This document shows, piece by piece, positions 45,101-57,100 of a DNA stretch of 64,000 nt. The notes beneath the pieces are model-generated. The model worked only from the letters and a program-made list of their open reading frames with translations. It ran no database searches and was not told the DNA's origin. The stretch covers positions 12,168,531 through 12,232,530 of the forward strand of contig NC_091019.1 in assembly GCF_041296385.1 (NCBI RefSeq), read 5' to 3'. The DNA comes from Aphelocoma coerulescens. Lineage: Eukaryota > Chordata > Aves > Passeriformes > Corvidae. The first letter of the stretch is position 1. Each line of letters starts with the position of its first letter. Position numbers and translations under genes: made by a program.

Positions 45101-48100
45101 GGGTTTGTTGTGCTCTCTTTTAGGCTGAGATAGCCCAGCTCCAGGAGCAATTGGCTCTCAAAGATGCAGAGATAGAACGCTTGCAAAGTCAGCTCTCCAG
45201 GACCTCCTCATACACTGAAGTGGCAGAAAGAGGTAAGAGGAGGGGAATCAAAGCTAAAAACCCAAACCCCTACTTTAACTTTGCTTTGGTAGCAGCTTGG
45301 CACAGGATTTCAAAGGAATACAAGGAGGTACAAGAATGAATTACAGAATTTACTTTGGGAGGAAAAGTGCTGTAAATTAATTCTGTGTCCCGGTAGAGGC
45401 CTTTATTGTGTGAAATTCTGTTCCAATCTAGAGGCAGCACAAATTGAAAGAAGTATTCTCAAGGCCCTGGAAGTTTTTCTGTTGGTATTTTATTTATAAA
45501 TGTAAAGAGTCATTGTAGTTCAATGGGAATTCATTTTTTGGGTTTACCTTGAAAATTTCTTTGAAAAATCTTTAAGGTTCCTGGTTTCTAAGGGGAAAAA
45601 AAGTCACAGTAGTAGCTAAGCCTAATGTTTCAATGCCCAAACATTCTAAAAGAGAGTCATCGTTTCCTTTCTTCATGACTATGTGCAGTTCAGGCTCGCT
45701 GTCCCATGAAATGTTGGACCAGATCAGTGTCCCTTCTAGCCTGGGCTGTTTTAGGATTCTCTGACATTGCAGGTTTCTGGTTTAAGCCTGCCCTGTTGAC
45801 ACAGGTCATTGGCAAACAAACCAGTTTGTTTAGCCTTTGGTCTCAACCAGTGGTGCCACAGTTCTCTGAAATATTGACCCCCTGGGGCTCCTGCCAGTTG
45901 CTGGGCCATGAGAATATGGAATTAGTGACCTTCCTCCTCTGCAGCACAGACACTCATCCACGCAGGAATATTTGTGTGTAGTTCACCACAGTGCATCAGC
46001 TTTGCTGCACTAACAACTTCTGTGGGTGTTAACTGAGTGTTCCCTTCCAAAGACTGCCCTGGCTGAGATGTGAATGTCCATGTGCTGTGCTTCCTCCTTC
46101 CCAGGGCTTCCCAAGAACCTTCTCTGGTTCATTCTACTGAAGATTTAACATCTCCTTGTGCTGATTTCACTCAGCTGTAGAGCTTGTGCATGTAGAGAGC
46201 TGCATGTCTAACCAGAAAATTTGTTTGCCTAACAGTCGTGCTTGGTAGAGGAACCCTTCTACTGATAGAATTTTGTATTTTCCATGAGATTCCCAAATAA
46301 TTTACGGTATTTCAAAGGAAAGATAGTGGTATGACAGCAAATCTAGAGCTCAGCAGCGTTCAGCTTCTAGAAGTGTGTCCTGTCCACGTTGAAAGTGGGT
46401 GAAACTGTCCTTGAATCCAGTGCCAGAAGAATCAAGCCCTGTACAGAATCTGTGGGCTACATTCAAGGAAAGCACTTAGACTGTATTTGAATGGAAACAG
46501 TAACAATCCTTCTGCAAAAAAAGTTACTGCTTTATCAGAATTTTAGGTGGTCTTCTCAAATAAAGTTGAAAAATAATGTCAGTGTACTTGTAGCATGCTA
46601 GAATGCATATCCTAATTACATTGCAAAATTGATCTAATATGTGCTTTTTCTACATACTTTATTTGACTCTCACCACTTACCATCGTAGAGGAAGTTTATA
46701 GGAGAAGGCTAAAAGAAAAACGTAAGCCCTGCAATTCCCTTTTGCTTTATCTCACTGTTCTTTCACACCGACTGTAACTCAGATGCATTCTGCAGCAATA
46801 ATCCCATGTTTGTTTAGATTTGGCTGTCTACTTGTAATACACACAAGACACTGCTTTCACTGCTTGCAGCAAGCAGGCAGCTCCTTGCCCTGTTCAGTAA
46901 GATTTCACTTCAGAAATGAAGGTCAGAGGTTCACAAATCAAGTGGTTGGACTTCAAAGGGATGTTGTCAAGGTTAACAGAGCCAAAACTTAACATTTTAT
47001 TTGCACATATGTAAACCCCATTTAATATCTGGAATGATGGCTTTAATTGAAAGCCTTTCTCTTTGGAGGGGCTTTTTTTTTTTAATCACTGAATTAAATT
47101 TAAAAAAAAAAGTCTGAATAAATGTTCCCATGCTTGATGATGTTAATGAATATTGTAAGTAAAATTTGCTTTAGTGTGCTTAAATCTACTTTGACACCAG
47201 TCCTTTTTGAAGTCTAATATTTATAAAGAGAAATTAGCAGGACTGAGATTTTTTTAAAAAGTCTTCCAGTTGCTTGCACACTGCCTGCTGGCTTTAGTTT
47301 TTGATTTGGCTGTGCCTGTGCATGTCCTGTGTCTCTTCTGTGAGAAAATGCCTGCGAGGTTCATTTACATGCTTTAAAACTTAATCATTGCAAGGTGTGC
47401 ACTTTCCAGAATCCCTGCAATAAAAACTAATTACAGCTTTTTCAAGTAGTTTAGCCATGACATTGTATGTTCAACATTCAGTTGTAAAACCTTTTTTCAC
47501 AGATGCTCTCTGGCAATATTGATTTTCTTTCCCCTCTCTCCCTTCATGCCTGCTGCCATATCTGTTTTCATGGTTTTTTGTGAACAAGTGGGTCTGGTTT
47601 AATGTCAGACTATGAATTCTGCAAGTGGTAGTTACAACAGATGAACTGTTTCAGGTTCTGTCTCCATCACGCTTGGTTTAGTCAAGAAGTGGGACTATCA
47701 TATAGACAAAAATGAGAGGTTTGGTTCAGCCAAGTTAGGACATGATTAACAACCTCATACATTTTCAGAGAGTGTGTTTTAATTGACTGTAACATTCCTG
47801 GATAACCTCTGTCACTAAACTGTGTGTGAGGAAATTCTCCGTTAGCTCGTGATGTAGATTTTAACCTAGTTATTCATACTGAAACACTTAAGTAAATAAC
47901 CTTTTACAGAATTTCCTTGTATCAAACCAGTTTTTTGTTATTTTTCATTCCCAAGTTCATGAATGTCCTTTAATTGCTTCTCATAAGCGGCCAAATATTT
48001 TTTCTCAGATGGAATATAATTCATTTTCAATCCCACTTAAAATTATTTCCTTAAGTATATAACAGCAAACACACTCTCATCTTTTGCAAAACAAGAGTCA

Positions 48101-51100
48101 ATGTTTCTTTTCATTTCCACTGCTTGACTTTCATAGTTTAAAATATTATTATGTAGTCTTTTGTAAGCAAAACCAGGGTGGTTGTGTTGTGCAATGCTTT
48201 TAACAGCTCAGCTTCTGAAAAAAATCTACATGAAATGTAGTTTAGTAGTGCACTGGCCATGCCACTGACTTGGCTTTGGTTACTAGTAAGAACATAGGGA
48301 GAGTATCCCAAGACATCTATTTACAGTAAATACAGCAAGTTTATTTCTCTTACAACGTTTTTAAACATTTTTAGACCAAGAAGTTCAACGGTTGAAGATA
48401 GGAATGGAGACCCTATTGGCTGCAAATGAGGAAAAGGTGAGAAAATAATCCTTGTTCTACATATTAAGAATGAAATTATGGGTTTGAATCTCTGAACTCT
48501 TCGAAATAACACACTTCCTATAAGGACTAAATTAGAATTGTAATTTTTATGGTCATAAATCAAGCCATGGGATTTTCCTGTATGGTGGCACACTCATATA
48601 TATCGAATAGACAATAATACACATCCCTAAAAACTTCCTTTAGTAAGTGGAAAATCCAGACAGGTGACATTAATTCTGGAGAACATTAATGTGGCTCAAA
48701 ACATTTATTTCTCAAAAAAGCTGTAATGTCAAACCCCTCAGGTTTCCTTACATCTGTAATTTCATATTGTCCTGCAAATACTGTGTACAAAGGCAAATAA
48801 CATTCCTTACAAGGCATGTGAGAGACTTGAGCCTGTTTTCATGAAAATCACAGAGATGTAGTACAGTGTTTCTGTGTTTAAAAATGAAGGATTTTAAATG
48901 TGATTTTATTTATTTAATGTTTTCCACAGGACCGTCGAATAGAGGAGCTGACACTACTGCTAAGCCAGTACAGGAGGGTCAAGGACATAATGATTGCAGC
49001 TCATGGTAGAACGTCTTGTGAATAATTTCCTGATTTTATTTCAAGTTTGTGTGGTGTTTCCTGTGACCACTATGACCTGTGACCATTAGCCAGGTTTTAC
49101 AGCATAAAATGGTATTAGGAGAACTCATTTCCCTTCCACTAGGGAAAATCCTGACAGCTGACGAGACAAGTTTTGTTTGGAAGGAGAAACTGAAAACCCA
49201 CTTTGCTCTGCTGCATACAATTCTGTGTATTTTGGTTCAAAATCTGGGGGAGGTTGTGGGGGAAACCCCTTTGTCCCATTTCTCATTTACACTGTAGGAA
49301 GTGGTGTGGGTTTTAGGACAATCTCATTTTAGGTTGCCACCATACTTTTGAGCACTGAATTTAACCTGGGAAACTTGACCTTCTGAAAGGACAGTTTTGT
49401 TCCATGCACATCATCACATTAACAAGCAATAACAATATTTTTAGGCCTTGTATGGCAGAATGGAAACTTGTGTTAAACACACAAGAATAGGGAAGGAGAG
49501 TAAATCTCTCTCTGAATATTCATTAAATAAATAACTAAAAAGGAGCAAGGAAAAAGCCATAATGCTCTGGATTATTGAGCTGATAGTGCAGAGAGCATGG
49601 TGGATGGTGTTAATGTACACTGGCTTGGATACTCCCTAGAGTGTAAATAAAACTCAGTGATGCTCAGCACAGTAAAACAAATAAACACCCCAAACACAAA
49701 GCTGTGTGGGACCTAGAGCATATACTGAGATCATCCACGCTGGGAAGTGTACTATGAAAGACTGAGAGTAAGAACAGAGTATCAACCTCAGCTTGCCCCA
49801 GAACACCAAACTGTGAATTGCAAGCGGTTCAGAAGCTGCCTCATCAGCAGCTCAGGGGCTCCCAGAAGAGCACAGCGTGCAGCTGGAAGTGGTGAATGTG
49901 TTGTTCCAATATAAATCAACTTGGTGGGAAGTCAGACTGGTGGGAAACTACAGGCATCAGGGAAAGACTGGAGGGGAATTCAGAGACCGAAGAATTTAGA
50001 CTGTCTGAGATGGCCCTAAAAGTTTTTTCTTTACCAGTTTCTCTCCCTTTCTACTTCTACTCTCTAATGCTTTCAGGCTCTTCTGTCTCTGGTGGCAGTG
50101 AAGAGGAACTCGAGGCAACTTTAAGGAAGTGGAATCTTTTGAATAACTCTCAAGGAGAATTACTGAAAACAGAGGTACAGATGTTTCAGAAGCAGGTTCT
50201 ACTGTATAGATGATTTTTGGCTCTTGGTTTCTCTGTAGTAAGGTGGATGAGGGTTCAGCCCTGGCCAAATTTTTGTATTTTTTGGTATGGGCACAGCAGA
50301 TTCAGCATCAAGCACCAGAGTTACAGGCTTGAAACTCTTGTATTTTACCCAGGCCTCTGCAGGAGAATTGTCACCAGCTGTGCTCCCTCCAGTGCCACAC
50401 AAAGCCATGGAAATCAGGCAAGACCTTTCTTTCTCATGTTTCATGTGGGTTGTCCTAAATTGTATTATTTAGACTGTTTAACTGTTGGCATCTTGTCTTG
50501 ACTGTTCTTGGTTTGCTGTAGTTTTGGGCACTTGTGAAAGCTGGGCTTGTCATGGAGTCTGCAATGCTTAGCTGTTTAAGGTTTAAATTATAGCAATAAA
50601 TCAGCATTTTTATATATCAGAAGATACATGTGCTGTAGCCCTTAAAACCATAAAATTTATTTCTATTTTAAGTGGAAGCATTCCAGTATCTTCAAGTAAT
50701 TTAACCTCTCCACAAGAAGAATCTTTGGAAATCACGAACAGGTAAGAAAGAGTAACTGTCATTGAAATGTAAAACATTTTTCCTTTTTAAAACCCCTAAA
50801 TGGTGCACATTGCTCACAGAGAGTTACTGCTGTGCTTGTTAAGAGCTCTAAAGTCACCTATAGATACAAGGCTAAAGCTGCCTATGGGCCTGGCTGTCTT
50901 TTGCTGCTGATGAGAGGATGTCTTGTTGCTGTTTCTGACTTCATCTACTGCAGTTTTCAATGCCATGATTTTCAGACTAAAAATACAATAAAATAAATGA
51001 ATCTCTTAATTCTGAGCTGTGTTTTATGCAGACATTATGTGATCTGTACAGCTGTTGCATCAGATGCTGGTGATATGCAAAAAAACCATGTTGTATTAAC

Positions 51101-54100
51101 TGCTGATTTTTTGCCTTTCTTTTTGTCGCTTTTTTCAGGGTTTCACAGAAAAAAAAGTCAAGTAGTTTAGAAGACTTGCAGAGTGAGTCCTTGGAAAAGG
51201 TTGGTTTATTTGTTATCACAGCTTCTGGTGTTTAATGTCACAACTAAAAGACAAAGATCCAGTATAAATATTCGTTTTGTTTCACATATAATAACTTTAA
51301 CCACCCCTAACTCTCTGTGTGGGGAAAGAGCCCTAGTGATAAAACAGTTCAGGTTCGTTTTCCACCCCATTGCCAAGCTGGTTGACACACCCATATGGAC
51401 ACACCTTCAAAATCAGTTTTTCCCCTGAGAGAAAAAAAAAATATTTAAGAGAAATACAAGAAATAATGAGAAGTCATTTTGTTAAACTGCAGTATTATTT
51501 TGTTTATAGGTTTTTTTTAAATATTTTTTTACTTCCAAATCACTAAAAATAGTAAGGCATCTAATCCTGAAAGTAGCTAAATGTTGGGACTGGGTATTTC
51601 CACATAGGATTCCTTTTTGAGTGTTTGCATGTAGCTATGAGTGCAGTTCCCTTAGCTTTCTATTACAAATGACAGTCCTGAAGATGGCAGTGATGCAGCC
51701 TTAGTTAAAGCAGCAGGAGCACTGTTGATACTTCAAAGGCTTTAATTCCATTCGGGAATAAAATGTCCCAGTTTGCAGAGTCTTGTTACATTGTGCTCCA
51801 GAGTCTTGTTTTGTCATTTTGTACACTGTTATTTTGCTACACTTCTGTAATTCGGCTTTTTGACACTGTTGTTGCTTTCTGTACTCAAATTAGGCCTAAT
51901 ACCAGGGCACCTGCACCCAGTAATGCCATTTAAACCAGATGCCAGTACTATGATAGCTCCAGTTGTTGACTTTAAAAAATGTTTTCTTAAATATTCTAGT
52001 ATTTGTCTTGAATTGCTGGAGATGACAGTGACCAAATAGAATGTGTGACGTTTGTGCTGCATTCATTTCATTGTGGTCACACATATGTGACAAATCAGAA
52101 CTAACATTTCATTCCATGAGGAATTGATGAAGGTCTTCTTGTCATAACTCTTAGTTATTTTCTTGTCTTAAATCAAAAATATGAATTTGTCTCTGTGATA
52201 TGCTGTGATAAGGCTGTGCCTACACATTTATGCTGTAAAAGTGCTCTACCCATAAAATCAGAGTCCATAGAGGAAGAACCTACCAAGGATATGAGAGAAT
52301 TGTAGCAAGCCCTCCCCATGTTGAGCAAGGCATTTGAATTGTGTGCCCTAATTTAAGCACAAGGCCTCTTAATGAAATGGCTGAGACCTCGCTGTGTGTA
52401 TCAGTGAGTGGCTAAATGTGAATATTGCAACCAAAACTAAGGCCCTGAAACCTTGTTTTGCTGACACAGCATGACAAGACAGCTTTTTGCATTAAGTCCA
52501 AGAGAACCTGTGCAAGCAGCACTGTTTGCTGGAGTTATTCTGCCTTGCTCAAAGCTCAAATTCCCATTGCTTCCAGCAATAATAATAATAAAATAATAAA
52601 CCACATCGGTGTCCCTGACCTAACCGTGGTGGAAGTTTTATCACTTGGTTTCTATCAGAGCTCTTTATGATTTCAGCTGGATCCATACAGGATTGTGTGT
52701 GTTATTTTATGTCAGTTGTTTCCATATTGGTCTAAGTGTTAAATGGCTGTTATGTTCCCAGCTCAAAGTAAGTCTAAAGGGACCACCCAGAAACCTGAAA
52801 ATAGCAAAATTCCTTTGATCACAACAGAACTTAAACAGGAATTTTGTAGAGCGGGGAATGAATAAACACAATTAGTATTAAATGTTAGATTCAAATGTGT
52901 CTTGGGGTGACGTTATGATGTGTATCCCATATCGCTGCCTATGCCCAAAATTAATTTTTGTGCCTTTCTGTGCCTCTAAACTGAAGAGGCACACACATCA
53001 TAACGTCACCCCAAGACAAAATGAAATGAAGAGGTAACAGTCCTTGTAATATATTGTCCATACACTATATTGTAATATATACACTATATTGTAATATATT
53101 GTCCATACACTAAGCAGCACCTCTATAGCAATAAGACTGCATTTGATGTTCCATGTATGTATGTCAATACTAACATTTGTCTGTTGCTTTTTTCCATAAA
53201 ACTTTGAAATTGCCCTCCCTGAAACTCCGTAGTATGTAGATGGAAAACCAGCACAGCCTGTTGTAGAACAAGAGGTATATTAAATGCAACCTTCCCTAAC
53301 AATTCTCTGTTGTGATGTGATGTGCTGTGATGGTATGAATGGGTTTGCATTTTATACTCCTTTTGTCTTTAAAATGTTTGCATAGTTCCAGTGCTGACAA
53401 ACAGAAGGGGGTGAGGATTTGAGAGGGAAATCTTTTGGTTTTTACCTTTTATTTAAAAGTTTGTTACATGAAGCTGAGGTCAGTCAGTCTCAGAATATAC
53501 ACTGCTAATGTAAGACACAATTTCTCTACTCATACAGTATTTGAGACATACTCCTGCAGTTGCCAAAAAGGAGCAGGAGTTGAGGAACTGTGCAGTCTGG
53601 CCTGCAGTTGTAGTATCCAAAGAATCCTCGAGGCCTTGGAATAAGAATAGATAAAGCAGTGGTTATCTCATTACATTTTTAATGTATCATCCTGTCACAG
53701 ACAACGTTCTGAAACAATTTTGTTGGAATAGGGTTACTAAAAAGGAGCACACTATATGTTCCTCTACACTAAATATGGTTTCCATATTTCCAGTGCAAAG
53801 TTTTCCTATGAAACCTCCATTCAGATGCTGAGACATTTACCAGTGTGAGTTTATTCCAAAGCACACACTGACTGTACACCATTACCACTAATAATGTCAG
53901 TTGGAGCTGCAGGTTCATTGCTTGTCTCAAAAAGCATCTCTGTCCTATAGTTTTCACCCAGAGTGATGCCTCATCCATCTTTTCATCTGGATTCAGTGTT
54001 GAAGAAATCCCAACAAGCCATTTCCAAAACTGGAAGCAAAAGTACCTCTGTGAAACACATGCTTTGCCTGGAAAAGTAACTTATTAGGCTCAAAACTGTC

Positions 54101-57100
54101 AGATTTATGGGAATATTTCATGTACCCTTGTACAAGGAGAACAATGCTCAAGTAGATGATCACTGCAATGCAAGGAAAATTAGGTTCTGTAATAGAACTG
54201 GCAATTATATTTTGTTGTAATTATTTTTTTAAAAAGTTTCACATTTACAATTCTGTCTATACAAAGAGATTTTCATCCTTTCAAAAGTTAAATTTCTGTA
54301 CCCTGACTGGCATTGATTTTTTCAGTGTTACTATTGGTGGTGGGAAATATGTTTGAGAAAATTTGAGGCATAAAAATGCTTTTGGGTTAAATTCCAGTGA
54401 GATACAATTGTGAGGCAGAAACAGTCTGGTGAAAAATAGGGGGAAAAAAAATGATCTGAGAAGTAACTAAACACATTTTAGGCACTATCAAAGTTGACCT
54501 TGAAAATATCAAATGATGAAATAATGCCAGGGTCCTATAGGAAAGGGAGACAGATAGAAAAATTCTTACAGCAAAACCAGGTAACATTTAACATATATTT
54601 TAAAGTAATGCACAGTGGCTGAAGTGGGAGGAGCAGATGGGGGAAGGCAAGGCTATGTTTTAGCTAGAAAACTGTCAGCTGACTGATGGGTTTAAATTGA
54701 GTTATCTGTAAGCAGGAACGTGCAGGGACAGGAGTCATTTTGAACCCCACTTTTTCTCAGCTTTAAGAACATTGTGTACTGGATTGCTAGTGCTGTGAGC
54801 GATTTGATGTTGTATTTATTTTATCTTTCTCTCTTTCAAAAACAACAGAGTAAGCCAGTTGTGAAAGGCAGCAAGTACCAAACATTGCCAGGAAAGCTGC
54901 CCCGGCCCCTGCAGAACGGAGAGCAGGGAATGTATAACTCCCCAGACGGATGTGCCATGAGTGACAACGATGACAGCGGCGTCCCAGGCCTGAGTACGTA
55001 CCTGTGCCTCTCCCAGAGGGAAAATCCACACTGTTTGAGGGATTGGGACACAGCATGGGATAGAATCTGCTAGGCCAGAGCAATGCAGCATGATGTTCAC
55101 GTGGTTCAGTTAGGGAATGCTGTACTACTTTTTCTTTTTTAACAAATACCAAAAATATTCCCATAGCTCACAGCAGAGTGAAGGATCAGTTTAACTTAGA
55201 GGGGCTTTTTCTGTTGCATTTGACAGTACCATTTGAAACTTTACAATACAATTATCAAAAACGTGAGCATTTGGGGTAAAAATGCTTGTATCAGCACTGT
55301 TGGTTGCTGTAGCTCACGGGGACCCACAAGTGAAAATTTAACTTGCTACCATGCACAGAAACATCCGTGGGTTTTGGAAGTACAAATATATTGTCATTCC
55401 ACAACCACAGCCCTGTGGAAGCCTGTATTAATTTCCTTTCAGTGGCACCTTAAGCACAGATTTACTGACAAAAAGGTGCTAAGAGTGAGGCACAGGACCA
55501 GGTATTTTTCTAGGACTGAAGAGCTTGGGAGCTCAGGCACAAGAGTATCCCTTGAGATTCTGAAATCTTCCTACACTTTGAAAGTCACAGTGGAATTTTT
55601 TTGTTTGGCTGCTGTTTTTTCTTTGGTGGGGGTTGGTTTATTTTAAGGCCTCATGGTCCCAAAAGCTGCTAGCATGCTGCAATCTCAAGATTGCAATAGG
55701 TTGTGGTTGTTTAGGGGTTTTGAAAGAGCTTTTCTGTGATTGCAACTTTGTAGGCAATGCATGAGCCATGCTGTTACGTCTTTAACTGCAGGATTATCCA
55801 AGGATGGGTGAGCTTGTAAAGGAAAATGTTCTTTTTCTAGAAACAAGCAATGGCTTCTTAAATACACTGAGTTGAGAGAATTTTTTCTGCAGGTTGGTTT
55901 GTTTCTTGCATGTGCAGCAGTCATTACACCTCCAGTTCTGTATTTCAGAGCAATCTGATGCAATCTTAGCCGTTGCTTCATTTCAGATACTCTGCAGGCT
56001 TCATAGAGCTCTGTAGTATTTGCTTAAAGTGCTAAAACTGTCCAAGAATAGTTAGAAAAGCCCCAAACAGATCCATTATCATCTCTATCTGCTTAAGATG
56101 ATCTGTACTGAGTTCTTGGGGCCTTGTGCACACCAGTGCATATTCACTTTCACGTCAAGCATAACTGCTTCTTTTCTTTTTGTTTCTGCTTTTAATGCTT
56201 AGCTTAACTACTTTGCCCTCCTGTAACTTTATTTTGCTGGTGTTTTGTATCTTCTTTGCTTCTCCATCTGGCTTTCTGCTTCTTGGGATGACTGAAGATC
56301 GCGTCAGGAGTGTCAGTGCACCAGTGCTAGGTACTGTACCCAAACAAGATGCAACTTTAACACCATTTTGCTGCTTACTTTGTTTCTTTCCTTTCCCCCT
56401 CCTTTTCCCTATGAAATACTAATCCCAACTGGGCCCTCTAGATTGAACTTCTTACATGCAGTACTGAAATGAAGTAATAGCTCCTGCTGTATGGCATTCA
56501 CATGGGATTTCTCTTTATAACACTTATTCCTGGTTTCATTTTCTTTTCACTGAAGTTAGAAAAATTCTCACTGATTTTGATGGAAGAGTTGAGGTATTAA
56601 TAGCAGGCAAGAAGACCTTAAATGAATTCAAATAATGTAGTTAAATAGGAAAGACTGAAATAACAAAATTATTTCAACCAATGTTTTATTCTTTTCTGGT
56701 TTGGTTTTTTTTTTTTTTTTTGTTCCATATGTACAGCTGTTTTTTCGCCTTCAGAGCATGGTTGCTTTTTTAAACACAAGAACAATTTTATATATATCTG
56801 TACTTTTTTATCATGTTCTGCATTTAAACATCAGCCTCCCAGACAACAACTTGATCAAAAATCAGTATAAAATGTGACTATAACACTGTTCTTAACCCAG
56901 GAGAAACAGAGAACATGGATGCTACGGTGGTCTCAGATGACCTTTCACCTCTTTCTTCGGGAACAGATTCAAGCCCACAATCTCCATGGTCTCCAGAAAA
57001 CAGAAAGAGTCCAAAAGGGATCAAGAAAATCTGGGGAAAGTAAGGTTATTTTTTTTTTATTCACTGTCAAAGCATGTTAGCTGAGAATTAATCCAATTCC

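Larger units (their letters stand above)
51200..53232 (+). other. PPFIBP2: PPFIBP2 intron (2.0 kb)
   Basis: Carries the 121-bp fold-back element at 52898-53018 and the AT-rich tandem repeat at 53045-53112, both listed separately. Otherwise AT-rich without recognised exons. Confidence 0.75.
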
